Below are positions 21,615 through 32,097 of a DNA stretch of 64,000 nucleotides, piece after piece. A program made the translations under genes and the position numbers. The stretch comes from Ashinkailepas kermadecensis (lineage: Eukaryota > Arthropoda > Thecostraca > Neolepadidae): the NCBI GenBank assembly GCA_034440615.1, contig JAOTOM010004384.1, positions 124,001 through 188,000 on the forward strand, in the 5' to 3' direction. How positions within the stretch are numbered: position 1 is the stretch's first letter; the number at the start of each line of letters is the position of its first letter. The notes below the pieces were generated by a model, which worked only from the letters and a program-made list of their open reading frames with translations, made no database searches and had not been told where the DNA came from.

Positions 21615-24600
21615 ATGCAGACACCCACCACTGAATTCTTGCTCCAATGGAATACGAGGTCACTCATATCCCATTGGGCAGAATTCAAGGAATATATTAT
21701 CAAAAATAAACCATTGGTAGCCGCCGTTCAGGAGACCCGATGGCGCGACAACGACCCATATAATTTTAACATCTATGGCTATTCTCTCTATACCAACAAC
21801 GTAAATTCTACACCCCGCGGCGGCGGGGTTGCTCTATTTATCTCAGACACCCTCCTTCATCGTCAGATCAACATTGCTAATAACCTAAATTTTATTGCTG
21901 TTTCGGTCCAAATTGCACAACTAGAGCTTACTATACTCTCTCTTTACCTCTCACCTTCTCTTACACTATCCTTATCTTCTGTGACCGACCTTTTCGGCCT
22001 CCTTCCTCACCCCTGTCTGGTACTGGGTGACTTCAATGCCCATCACCAGGCTTGGGGCTGCCACTCCACATCACCTCGCGGACATCACATCGAAACTCTC
22101 CTCAACACCCACAACATGGTCTTTTTAAACGACCAAACACCCACACACAACACCGACATCGCCCCTTTCCGTCCATCCGCCATTGACCTGTCTCTGGCTA
22201 CAGCCTCTATTTCACCCCTCTTCTCTTGGCATGTTCAACCCGATCCCCACTTTAGCGATCATTTTCCCATTCATATCATTCTTGAACGCTCAGCCCAAGC
22301 TAGAGATTACTTATTTCTACCCCGCTGGAATGTTCGCAAAGCGAAATGGCCAACTTTTTCACAAGAAATTGACACCGTCTTTCCTCCGCATTCACAACCC
22401 CCAATATCAGCCCTTCTTGACACCATACTACTCGCGGCAGAAAATCATGTTCCCCACACTCGTCGCCCCCCCGGTCGTCACCACGTGCCGTGGTGGAACG
22501 ACGAGTGTCAACGCGCCGTCGCTCGGCGGCGGCGGGCTGAGCGCAAATTTCGAAAAAACCTTACCCCACAAAACATGTTAGAAGCCCGCGAGGCTAAAAA
22601 ACGTTGCCAGCAGACTATCCTAGCGGCCAAAAAACACAGCTGGCAACTTTACTCAAACTCGTTCAATCGATTTACCCCCATCGGCCAAATTTGGTCCAAA
22701 ATTCGCTCTTTCACAAATGGCAGATCCCCACACCGCGGTTTCCCACAACTGACAATTAATCATCGCAACATCACAGAACCCTCAGACGTCGCGGAACACT
22801 TTGCCACCTATTATGCTGACATCTCCTCAAACGTACAATATTCACAACACACCACCGACTTCTTACGAACCACTCTCGCCACCTGCAAGTTTACCTCGGA
22901 CAACACTGAATCATATAATGCCCTATTTACTCCCTATGAGCTAACCTTATCCCTTTCCAAAGTAACCAACACTTCCCCTGGCCCTGACCAATTGGCTTAC
23001 CCCTTCTTCCAAAATCTATCCGACGCCGGAAAAGAAAATCTGCTCTCAGCACTAAATCAATTATGGACTGACGGCACTTTTCCCCCTTCCTGGTCTACTA
23101 GCACTATCATTCCTATCGCTAAACCTCGCAAACCTCGCGACCTTCCCTCTAGCTATCGACCTATCTCTCTCACTAGTTGTGCCTCTAAAATCTGTGAGCG
23201 CATGGTCAATGGTCGAATCAGAGTACACCTCGAAAACAACAACATTCTCTCCCCCTTTCAAAGCGGATTCCGACCCCGACACAGCACCGCCGACAACCTC
23301 TTCCAACTAGTTGATTCGATACAGCGCGGCTTCATGAAAAAATATGAAACCGTCGCACTTTTTCTCGACTTGAAATCCGCATTCAATAAAGTACACAGTT
23401 TGGCCCACCAAATCAAATTACATCGTATTGGCATACGAGGCCGAATGGCAAAATTTATCTCCAACTTCCTCGCTGATAGAACATTCACCGTCCGCTGCGG
23501 CAATATCCATTCTCGGCCCCAGAAACTCGATCAGGGCGTCCCACAAGGCAGCGTGCTATCCCCCACCCTTTTTCTCATCAGGATTAACGATGCTCTCGCC
23601 GACCTCCACAACATAGCCCCCTGCCTAAAATACTCCATTTACGCCGATGATCTGGCCATATGGTGCACGCACCGTTCGGCAGACAAAGCAAATTATCTTA
23701 TGCAGCGCGCCATGAATCAAATTGATTCCTGGTGCTCCCTTTGGGGACTGCAAATCTCCCCCGCAAAATCCGTCACAATGCTTTTCTCACAGCTCCACAC
23801 GTTCATCCCACCTACTACTCCGCTCCGCTATCGCGAACAAATTATCCCTCTCCAAACCACATTCACATATCTTGGCATCATACTAGACAAAAGTCTTTGT
23901 TTCGGCCCTCATGTTGCTTATCTAAAACAACGCTGCGCAAAACGGCTAAATCTCCTGCGCTGCATCTCCACAACACAGCTCAACCACCCTGCTACCCCCG
24001 CACTCACTAAACCTCCCTTCAGACGTACCTATAATAGGAACAAACACAACATTGGCATACATTTGAAACATGTCCTTACTCTCGCACTCAAATTCCCCAA
24101 GGTAACCCTGGGCAAATTCCCTCCCCTTCGCCCCTTTTGGCACATGTATCACCCCAAGCTCGAATATCTCTTCCACCAAAACAAAAAATTACTTTCCCCC
24201 ATCGAAACCCAACAAACATTTTTCGAATATCACGCCGCCCACCCCCATCATGCATACTTCTACACAGACGGCTCCCGTACCACCGACGGTGCGGGAGCTG
24301 CTTGGTGCGGTGGACCCAGCTTTGGCCAAATAAAATTAACACCACATCACTCGGTTTACACCTCAGAACTAGTCGCAATCTACGCCTGTCTACACCACAT
24401 CATTCAACACCACATCTCCACACCAACCATCATCTGCACCGACTCACGTTCTTCCATCGACGCTCTCGCAGCCATACACAACACCACACACCCCACACTC
24501 CACGCTATCCGGGAACTCTATCACACATATCATGTTCACCTTCACCTCACACTGCTCTGGATCCCTGGCCACATGGGGATTCCGGGCAACGAGCGGGCAG

Positions 24601-25073
24601 ATGAGCTCGCACGTCGAGCCATCGATCTCCCACCCACCCCCAACCTCCCAGTCCCCCCCTGTGACCTTCTATCCCTCACCAACAGATTATTCAACACATA
24701 TTTCCAGGCATGCTGGAATCACAACACTACTCACTTGCACCACATTAAACCCCTTCTCGCCAAATGGCTTTCTTCCAGACAACTCACGCGCTCACACGAG
24801 ATCCACCTTGCTCGACTCCGACTCGGGCACACGAATCTCACGCATAATTTCCTCTTTGATCGACCTCTCCGCGCTCCGCCCTGCCAAACATGTGGTGTTC
24901 GTAACACTGTGGAACATTTCTTGCTTATTTGCCCAGCCTACCAACTACAACGTCGCCCACTTCTTACCTACATTGCGCAAAATCGTCTTCCACTTTCACT
25001 ACCAAGCCTCCTCGGTGACAGGCCCCGGACCTCATTGACATACTATTCACATACTTGCACGGCACGAAACTAG
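21615..25073 (+). CDS. LINE B ORF2 with internal in-frame deletion
   Basis: A 1152-residue version of the A protein. Endonuclease, YADD reverse transcriptase, RNase H and zinc motif are all present. Relative to A, 264 bases (A positions about 17707-17970) between the reverse transcriptase thumb and the RNase H are missing; the join is at about 23969 and keeps the frame. A one-base loss near 25020 changes the last residues to GDRPRTSLTYY and a shorter end. It is probably inactive because the thumb/connection segment is lost. Confidence 0.92.
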   Translation: MQTPTTEFLLQWNTRSLISHWAEFKEYIIKNKPLVAAVQETRWRDNDPYNFNIYGYSLYTNNVNSTPRGGGVALFISDTLLHRQINIANNLNFIAVSVQIAQLELTILSLYLSPSLTLSLSSVTDLFGLLPHPCLVLGDFNAHHQAWGCHSTSPRGHHIETLLNTHNMVFLNDQTPTHNTDIAPFRPSAIDLSLATASISPLFSWHVQPDPHFSDHFPIHIILERSAQARDYLFLPRWNVRKAKWPTFSQEIDTVFPPHSQPPISALLDTILLAAENHVPHTRRPPGRHHVPWWNDECQRAVARRRRAERKFRKNLTPQNMLEAREAKKRCQQTILAAKKHSWQLYSNSFNRFTPIGQIWSKIRSFTNGRSPHRGFPQLTINHRNITEPSDVAEHFATYYADISSNVQYSQHTTDFLRTTLATCKFTSDNTESYNALFTPYELTLSLSKVTNTSPGPDQLAYPFFQNLSDAGKENLLSALNQLWTDGTFPPSWSTSTIIPIAKPRKPRDLPSSYRPISLTSCASKICERMVNGRIRVHLENNNILSPFQSGFRPRHSTADNLFQLVDSIQRGFMKKYETVALFLDLKSAFNKVHSLAHQIKLHRIGIRGRMAKFISNFLADRTFTVRCGNIHSRPQKLDQGVPQGSVLSPTLFLIRINDALADLHNIAPCLKYSIYADDLAIWCTHRSADKANYLMQRAMNQIDSWCSLWGLQISPAKSVTMLFSQLHTFIPPTTPLRYREQIIPLQTTFTYLGIILDKSLCFGPHVAYLKQRCAKRLNLLRCISTTQLNHPATPALTKPPFRRTYNRNKHNIGIHLKHVLTLALKFPKVTLGKFPPLRPFWHMYHPKLEYLFHQNKKLLSPIETQQTFFEYHAAHPHHAYFYTDGSRTTDGAGAAWCGGPSFGQIKLTPHHSVYTSELVAIYACLHHIIQHHISTPTIICTDSRSSIDALAAIHNTTHPTLHAIRELYHTYHVHLHLTLLWIPGHMGIPGNERADELARRAIDLPPTPNLPVPPCDLLSLTNRLFNTYFQACWNHNTTHLHHIKPLLAKWLSSRQLTRSHEIHLARLRLGHTNLTHNFLFDRPLRAPPCQTCGVRNTVEHFLLICPAYQLQRRPLLTYIAQNRLPLSLPSLLGDRPRTSLTYYSHTCTARN

Positions 25074-25629
25074 AGGAAGTAATTTGAAGTCAAACGCTAT
25101 CATCTCCATCGTCGCTAAACACATACATATAGGTTGTATCACACTAGGTAGGCTGAGACCGATCCAATTTGGCCAAAACGGACGGTTCTCCTTATAAATT
25201 GCACTTGGTTTTTCACCTTCGGGTTTTCCAAGCTGCTTGGTTTTTTCACCTCTCAGGTTTTTCCAAGCCTCAACTAAAACATACACCTACACACACAAGG
25301 TCGGGCCCGACGCCCACGACTCGCCCTGGACGTCGGGCCTCTGCTTCGCTTTTTCGGTCGCAGGTGGGCGGTGGAGCCTCTCCGCAGGTTACGATGCTGC
25401 CCACCCTCGAAGTGTACTTCTATGTGTCGTGTATGTTTCACCCATGTATGTGTGTCGGACTTTACGCCACGTTCCTTGCTTGTCGGCGTCTCATCTTTCC
25501 TCTCTTTCTTAATTGATATAACCGGATGCCATATAAGCCGGATTAACGTAACCCTTTCCTTAACGTAGCATATCTCTAGCGGATGGCACTCGGCCTCTGC
25601 TAAAGATGGAGTAGGAAAAACAAAAAATA

Positions 25630-25785
25630 TCGAGTGGTCTAGGGGTAAGATGCTCGTCTCACGATCGAAATGTTGTGGGTTCGAGTCTCACCTGTCGCTA
25701 CTCTTCGCCCGCGACCAATCGGCGTGAGAGATTGGCGACGCTACATGACTCAACGGTCGACGTGTCGTAAAACCAATAACCAACC
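25630..25785 (+). mobile_element. tRNA-headed SINE between LINE copies B and C
   Basis: A box TGGTCTAGGGG and B box GGTTCGAGTCT are followed by a body containing CGCGACCAATCGGCGTGAGA, GACTCAACGGTCGACGTGTC and the tail AAAACCAATAACCAACC. It is the same family as the SINEs at 46747 and 60139. It separates the end of copy B from the GA-rich start of copy C. Confidence 0.85.
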
Positions 25786-26301
25786 CCGCGATCTCAATGG
25801 CTCGGAGAAGGAAGACGACGGAGGAGAAGACGACGGAGAGAAGACGACTGAGAGAAGAGGACGGAGGACGGAAGAGATCCATACCACACGCGGCGATTGA
25901 ATATTGTTTGGCAATATTCAATCGCGGCACGCTCGAAAAGACCTAGCTTATAGCTGGCGATCGAGCACGAGAAGCTACCCGCTGCCCCAAAGACCCCGAC
26001 CCCCCCCTCCCAGCTGTCTCGTAGGTGTCCTTATTAGGGCATCTACGGGAAGCTCCGCCCCCCGAACCACTAGTTGGTTGTCTGCCGGATTAGCCGGCCG
26101 GCGCCACTAGTTGGTTGCTCGCCGGAATAGCCGGCGTAGCCCCCCCCTCCCAACCCCCTTCGTCCCAGCGGTGCTCACCAGCACCGTCGGGAAACCGAAT
26201 TGTAGCAGCGGTCGGCTTTGATTGTTTTTTGTCCCATCCCACCCACTAGGTTAGAGCCAGCAGATGTACCTTTCTGGTTTAATGGATCGAGCTAGCGGCC
26301 T

Positions 26302-27759
26302 TTGGCCGTGACTGCGCCCACCTCTGTTTGGCTACTCCCATCCCTCCAAGCACTGTGTCTCTCTACCCCTTTCGCACTACACTCTCTTCACACTTTTCCT
26401 TGCAGCACCCCTTCCGGGTGCCTCTCTTGTCAGCACCCCTTCAGGGCGCCCTTATCCACACATACACTCCACCCACTCCCCTCTGGTGTAAGCGCACCCG
26501 CCCTGCCCCGGTATGCCCGGGGACACCCCCCCCCCTCGGAGGACGGAGGACGCCGCCCCCGGCCTGGAGCCCGCCTGCCCCCGCCCCGCGACCCCCCGGA
26601 GGGTGAGTCATTCGTGTCGGTGACGAGGACGGAGGGATCATGGGCCCGAACCTCCCCGTTTGCGGTAGCACGGGAGCTGGACGGGTGGACAGGCGGAGTT
26701 TCCTCGGCGAAAGTCCTCCGCCCTGGTGCCCTGCTGGTGCGTGTTAGAGAGGCCGCACAGGCACGTGCCCTCATGAGCCTGAACCGGTTCCTGGGCAAAG
26801 AGGTCACGGTTGAGCTTGCAGACAGGCTCAACCTGGTCTATACCACAGCGTACGCCCCGGAGCTGGTGGATCTGTCCGAGGAGGAGCTCCTGGACGAGCT
26901 GAAGTCGCAGGGAGTGTGCGACGTGACCCGTCTCGGCCGTCGCCCCCGTGCGGACCCAGTCCTGAAACTGGGCTTCCGCACGCAAGTCCCGCCCACCCAA
27001 GTCATGGCGGGCTACTTGCGTATCCCTCTCCGCCCCTGGACCCCACCGCCGGCCCGCTGTGCCTTCTGCCAAAGGTACGGGCACCTGGCAAAGGCATGTC
27101 GCTCCAGGGAGCCTGTATGTGGGCGATGTGCCGAGGGGCACACGGCGGATATGTGCGCATCCGAAGTCCCACGTTGCGCGGCCTGCCTGGGCCCCCACCC
27201 GGCCGCATCCCCACGCTGCCCTGCATGGCTCGACGCCAAAGAGCGTCAGCAGCGGCGACTCACCTCCCAGGGCTCCTCGCCGCCCGCACCACCGATGGTG
27301 TGGGCCCGGCCCCACATGGCCCCGATGTGGCCGACTCCGGCTGAGGCGGACTCCCGCCCCAGGTCTGGAAGGTCGGGACGGTCAAACTGCGACCCACTTC
27401 CGTCCTCTCCTTCCTCGGTCTCTCGCCCTGCCCCCTTAGCGGGTCCCTCCGTCCCCCGGTCCCCGCACCGCCCACAGCACATCCGTCAGCCGGCCATGCG
27501 CCCTGCCCCTGCCGCAAGCCCCGCCGAAGCCGACACCGCCTACCACTATCAGCAGCAGACAGCAGCGACAGCCACGCGCAGCCGCAGCCGCGCAGCCGCA
27601 GCCGCAACCGCGCCGCAGACAGCCGCGACCCCAGTCACTAGACGCTCTAACGCTCTCAGCCCCCCCACCGCCAACAGGCTGCGCCGACTAAGGCTCGGGC
27701 CTCTTCTACACCGCCCCCTCAGGGCCGTCGCCCCCCCCCACTCTGTCCCCGGAATCTAG
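26302..27759 (+). CDS. LINE C ORF1, diverged gag-like protein
   Basis: Same architecture as A/B ORF1 with many substitutions: EGESFVSVTRTEGSW, SPFAVAREL, GALLVRVREAAQARAL, then three intact knuckles CAFCQRYGHLAKAC, CGRCAEGHTADMC and CAACLGPHPAASPRC. The tail is Ser/Pro/Ala-rich. The frame ends at 27759; the conserved SYETDD...PSPPHTRLRE tail lies in another frame up to the TAATG at ORF2. A conserved ATG at 26513 lies in the +1 frame of the ORF, as in A and B. Open frame upstream of that ATG is not conserved between copies and is probably UTR. Confidence 0.85.
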   Translation: MAVTAPTSVWLLPSLQALCLSTPFALHSLHTFPCSTPSGCLSCQHPFRAPLSTHTLHPLPSGVSAPALPRYARGHPPPSEDGGRRPRPGARLPPPRDPPEGESFVSVTRTEGSWARTSPFAVARELDGWTGGVSSAKVLRPGALLVRVREAAQARALMSLNRFLGKEVTVELADRLNLVYTTAYAPELVDLSEEELLDELKSQGVCDVTRLGRRPRADPVLKLGFRTQVPPTQVMAGYLRIPLRPWTPPPARCAFCQRYGHLAKACRSREPVCGRCAEGHTADMCASEVPRCAACLGPHPAASPRCPAWLDAKERQQRRLTSQGSSPPAPPMVWARPHMAPMWPTPAEADSRPRSGRSGRSNCDPLPSSPSSVSRPAPLAGPSVPRSPHRPQHIRQPAMRPAPAASPAEADTAYHYQQQTAATATRSRSRAAAAATAPQTAATPVTRRSNALSPPTANRLRRLRLGPLLHRPLRAVAPPHSVPGI

Positions 27760-27918
27760 CATTCGCTCCCGTTCCCCGAGCCCGGACCCCTCTGGGGATC
27801 CAGAGCCCCTGTCCACATCACCAGGGTCGTCCGCCTCCTACGAGACGGACGACCCCATCACGCCCTCACCGCCACACACACGCCTGCGAGAGTGTGATCA
27901 CCACACAACACAACACTA

Positions 27919-30181
27919 ATGCAGACACCCACCACTGAATTCTTGCTCCAATGGAATACGAGGACACTCATATCCCATTGGGCAGAATTCAAGGAATATA
28001 TCATCAAAAATAAACCATTGGTAGCCGCCGTCCAGGAGACCCGATGGCGCGACAACGACCCATATAATTTTAACATCCATGGCTATTCTCTTTATACCAA
28101 CAACGTAAATTCTACACCCCGCGGCGGCGGGGTTGCTCTATTTATCTCAGACACCCTCCTTCATCGTCAGATCAACATTGCTAATAACCTAAATTTTGTT
28201 GCTGTTTCGGTCCAAATTGCACAACTGGAGCTGAATATACTCTCTCTTTACCTCCCACCTTCTCTCACACTATCCTTATCTTCTGTGACCGACCTTGTCG
28301 GCCTCCTTCCTCACCCTTGTCTGGTGTTGGGTGACTTCAATGCCCATCACCAGGCTTGGGGCTGCCACTCCACATCACCTCGCGGACATCACATCGAAAC
28401 TCTCTTCAACACCCACAACATGGTCTTTTTAAACGACCAAACACCCACACACAACACCGACATCGCCCCTTTCCGACCATCCGCCATTGACCTGTCTTTG
28501 GCTACAGCCTCTATTTCACCCCTCTTCTCTTGGCATGTTCAACCCGATCTCCACTTTAGCGATCATTTTCCCATTCATATCATGCTTGAACGCTCAGCCC
28601 AAGCTAGAGATTACTTATTTCTACCCCGCTGGAATGTTCGCAAAGCGAAATGGCCAACTTTTTCCCAAGAAATTAACACCGTCTTTCCTCCGCATTCACA
28701 CCCCCCAATATCAGCCCTTCTTGACACCATACTACTCGCGGCAGAAAATCATGTCCCCCACACTCGTCGCTCCCCCGGTCGTCACCACGTGCCGTGGTGG
28801 AACGACGAGTGTCAACGCGCCGTCGCTCGGCGGCGGCGGGCTGAGCGAAAATTTCGAAAAAATCTTACCCCACAAAACATGTTAGAAGCCCGCGAGGCAA
28901 AAAAACGTTGCCAGCAGTCTATCCTAGCGGCCAAAAAACACAGCTGGCAACTTTATTGAAACTCGTTCAATCGATTTACGCCCATCGGCCAGATTTGGTC
29001 CAAAATTCGCTCTTTCACAAATGGCAGATCCCCACACCGCGGATTCCCACAATCGACAATTAACCATCGCAGCATCACAGAACCCACAGACGACGCGGAA
29101 CACTTTGCCACCTATTATGCTGACATCTCCTCAAATGCACAATACTCAACACACCACGGACTTCTTACGAACCACTCTCGCCACCCGCAACTTTACCTCG
29201 GACAACACTGAACCATATAATGCCCCATTTACTCCCTATGAGCTAACCTTATCCCTTTCCAAAGTAACCAACACTTCCCCTGGCCCTGACCAATTGGCAT
29301 ACCCCTTCTTCCAAAATCTATCCGACGCCGGAAGAGAAAATCTCCTCTCAGCACTAAATCAATTATGGACTGACGGCACTTTTCCCCCTTGCTGGTCTAC
29401 TAGCACTATCATTCCTATCGCTAAACCTCGCAAACCTCGCGACCTTCCCTCTAGCTATCGACCTATCTCTCTCACTAGTTGTGCCTCTAAAATCTTTGAG
29501 CGCATGGTCAATGGTCGAATCAGAGTACACCTCGAAAACAACAACGCTCTCTCCCCCTTTCAAAGCGGATTACGACCCCGACACAGCACCGCCGACAACC
29601 TCTTCCAATTTGTTGATTCGATACAGCGCGGCTCCATGAAAAAATATGAAACCGTCGCACTTTTTCTCGACTTGAAATCCGCATTCAATAAAGTACACAG
29701 TTCGGCCCTCCAAATCAAATTACATCGTATTGGCATACGAGGCAGAATGGTAAAATTTATCTCCAACTTCCTCGCAGATAGAACATTCACCGTTAGCTGC
29801 GGCAATATCCATTCTCGGCCCCAGAAACTCGATCAAGGCGTCCCACAAGGCAGCGTGCTATCCCCCACCCTCTCTCTCATCATGATTAACGATGCTCTCG
29901 CCGACCTCCACAACATAGCCCCCTGCCTAAAATACTCCATTTACGCCGATGATCTGGCCATATGGTGCACGCATCGTTCGGCAGACAAAGCAAATTATCT
30001 TATGCAGCGCGCCATGAATCAAATTGATTCCTGGTGCTCCCTTTGGGGACTGCAAATTTCCCCCGCAAAATCCGTCACAATGCTTTTCTCACGGCTCCAC
30101 ACGTACATCCCACCTACTACTCCGCTCCGCTATCGCGAACAAATTATCCCTCTCCAAACCACATTCACATATCTTGGCATC
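27919..30181 (+). pseudogene. LINE C ORF2, broken
   Basis: Opens like A ORF2 for 346 codons (complete endonuclease). A TCA-to-TGA change at 28957-28959 then stops it. A two-base deletion near 29148 shifts the frame; the reverse transcriptase continues through SGLRPRHST, QGVPQGSVLSP and YADD, and homology ends at 30181. RNase H and the zinc motif are absent. Confidence 0.9.
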
Positions 30182-30804
30182 TCTCACTCACTTGGATCTT
30201 CTCTGCAAATACAAGCAATATTCGACACGCACAAGTTTGATGGCAACGTGCCATCGTATGGAGTGTACGTTCTACACTCCACACTCCACCCCTTTGACCG
30301 CAGACTGCCGCAAGCCCCGTGAACAGGGCCCAGGGCCCTGTTCACGGGGCTCATTCCCATGGCCCTGTTCCTGTGTTCATCTGTCACGAGAAAACAGAAT
30401 GGCACGAAGCAGCCGGTACAGAGAATGAAGAAAGAACGTTCAATTTAATTTAGCGGCAACTTTCTTTTAGATCGAGGCTCAACGTACGGCTGACCTTAAG
30501 GGCCAATCGGTCGTCATGACAACCAATTAAGCCCCGCCCTCCGGTAGTCGGCAGGCCGGTTTCGTGTAGTGTCCTGGTTTACCGGCAAGGAAACTTACTT
30601 TTTTTTCAGGGTGATACAAGTAAAAACATTCGGGATTATTGTGTAGAATTCTTCAGGCATTCGCATGATGTCAATTTTATCTATGTATGATTAAAATTGC
30701 CTGCGTAAAGTCGTTGCAAATATTGGTCGTTTTGGCTTGAAATGCACGCAAAATGGTGCCTGGTATCGCCTTGGCTACGTCACAGGCTTTGAACAACTTG
30801 GGCC
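30182..30804. other. Sequence after LINE C breakpoint, no gene
   Basis: Apart from the perfect palindrome at 30313-30351, nothing is recognised. Confidence 0.5.
30313..30351. repeat. Perfect 19-bp inverted repeat
   Basis: AGCCCCGTGAACAGGGCCC, one central A, then its exact reverse complement. It lies 130 bases downstream of the broken end of LINE copy C. A rho-type terminator makes no sense here; it is a hairpin or cruciform-forming palindrome of unknown role. Confidence 0.85.
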
Positions 30805-31990
30805 GCGTTCTTTGTCACGTTCCGTCCAGGAATTCCGTGGACTCTGACGTCATCTGTCGTTCTTTGTCCATTCCGGCCAGATTTCGTGGATTCCCCGGGG
30901 AACGCGCGGACTGAAAAAAAAGTTGTCCAGCCCCGTTCTGTGCGGTTTCTTCCAAGATGGCGACGCACATTGGAAGTGATGTGCGGGCCAAGGAAGACAT
31001 TGCAAATTCGCAAGTAAAGTTGTAAAGTGGATTACGATTGGGCTAGATTGTGCGAAGATGTCACTAATAAATGCCATGTTCCCACCGGCGAGGGTTTTCC
31101 GTTGCAGTGTAGTCAAATTCTCAACTGTTAAGGTGAAACAGCAGTAAGCTAGACACTACCTTCAGAAACTTCTTTTTCCGATTATTTGCAACTCCACCCA
31201 GTAAACATGCCGATGTTGACCCGCTGTCCGCACGTGTCGGGGCGAGCTCGTCATCTCGTAAACGGTATGCCGACATCGGACCGCTCTCGGCCCGACATCG
31301 GCATACTGACCTGGAATATCAACATATGTTGGGTTGAATTCGGCATATCAATAGCGGCCGGCTGACGTCGGGCCGTTGTCAGACATCCCACTACCCAGCC
31401 GACAGCGGGCCCCAAGCGTCCTGACAGCAGCCTGGCAGCGGTCCCACGTTGGCTGGGTTTCGGCTGCATATCGGCTTGGCGGACATTCCACTCCTCAGCC
31501 GACAGCGGTCCACTGGCGTCCAGATAGCGGAACGACGTCGGTCCGCTGTCGGCATGTTCACTGTGCAATGACCAATGCAAATTTCATCCCTGCCCTTGAC
31601 ATGCCTGTCATAGCCTGCCCTGGACATGTCTGACATTCATCTACCTAGAACACGAGCCATCTCAGAATAGTTTCGCATTTTTATCCTTTTTATTGTTGAC
31701 ACCATGAGCATTAAATTAGGCATCAGTGACCAATAACAATAAGATCATAGTTCGGAGCTTTGTATAATTACTGGTGTTGCCAACAAGTGATTCAACCACA
31801 TTGCTTTAATGTAACAGCATGCAATGAATGCTAATCATACGAATTAGTAGGAACGTTTGCGAACAGCGACACAAATGGCTCACATAAGTAATACGGCGCG
31901 AAATTTCACAGAACGTTCCGTGGCTGCAGTCCACGAAATATTCTACGTCACAGTCCACGGAATCCGCGGAACGAAGGAGACAAAGAACGC
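30805..31990. mobile_element. Element bounded by ~50-bp inverted repeats
   Basis: The left end GCGTTCTTTGTC and nearby TTCCGTGGACTCTGACGTCA match the reverse complement of the right end, where the corresponding phrase is TTCCGTGGACTGTGACGTA. No transposase is visible inside, so it would be non-autonomous. A second inverted-repeat element (31198-31563) lies within it. Confidence 0.55.
31198..31563. mobile_element. Small inverted-repeat element with CCGACAGCGG motifs
   Basis: It is bounded by CAGTAAACATGCCGA (31198-31212) and the reverse complement of CAGTGAACATGCCGA (31549-31563). The interior carries many copies of GCCGACAGCGGNCC, GCCGACATCGG and their complements in both orientations. No ORF of note. 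Confidence 0.65.
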
Positions 31991-32097
31991 ACCCTTGATC
32001 GCCCCCCGGCCGGGAGAATCGCCGACAACCGCAATCAGCTGTTGCGGGCCTGTTTGCCCAACCTTATCTGGAAGAGCCGTGGTTTCAATTAAACTCA

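Larger units (their letters stand above)
19674..25624 (+). mobile_element. LINE copy B
   Basis: Nearly identical to copy A along its whole length, in the same orientation and immediately following it. It has the same GA-rich start, 5' UTR hairpin (19726-19758), two ORFs, 3' UTR and A-rich end (about 25608-25628). Differences are scattered substitutions, a two-base deletion in the ORF1 tail, an 88-codon deletion in ORF2 and a one-base deletion near the ORF2 end. Confidence 0.92.
25800..30181 (+). mobile_element. LINE copy C, chimeric and 3'-truncated
   Basis: The 5' UTR (hairpin at 25893-25925) and ORF2 are nearly identical to A and B, but ORF1 from about 26450 to about 27870 is strongly diverged. 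Homology ends abruptly at 30181 inside the reverse transcriptase, where unrelated DNA begins; loss of a 3' end is unusual for LINEs, which are normally truncated at the 5' end. The copy also has a stop and a frameshift in ORF2 and is dead. Confidence 0.9.
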
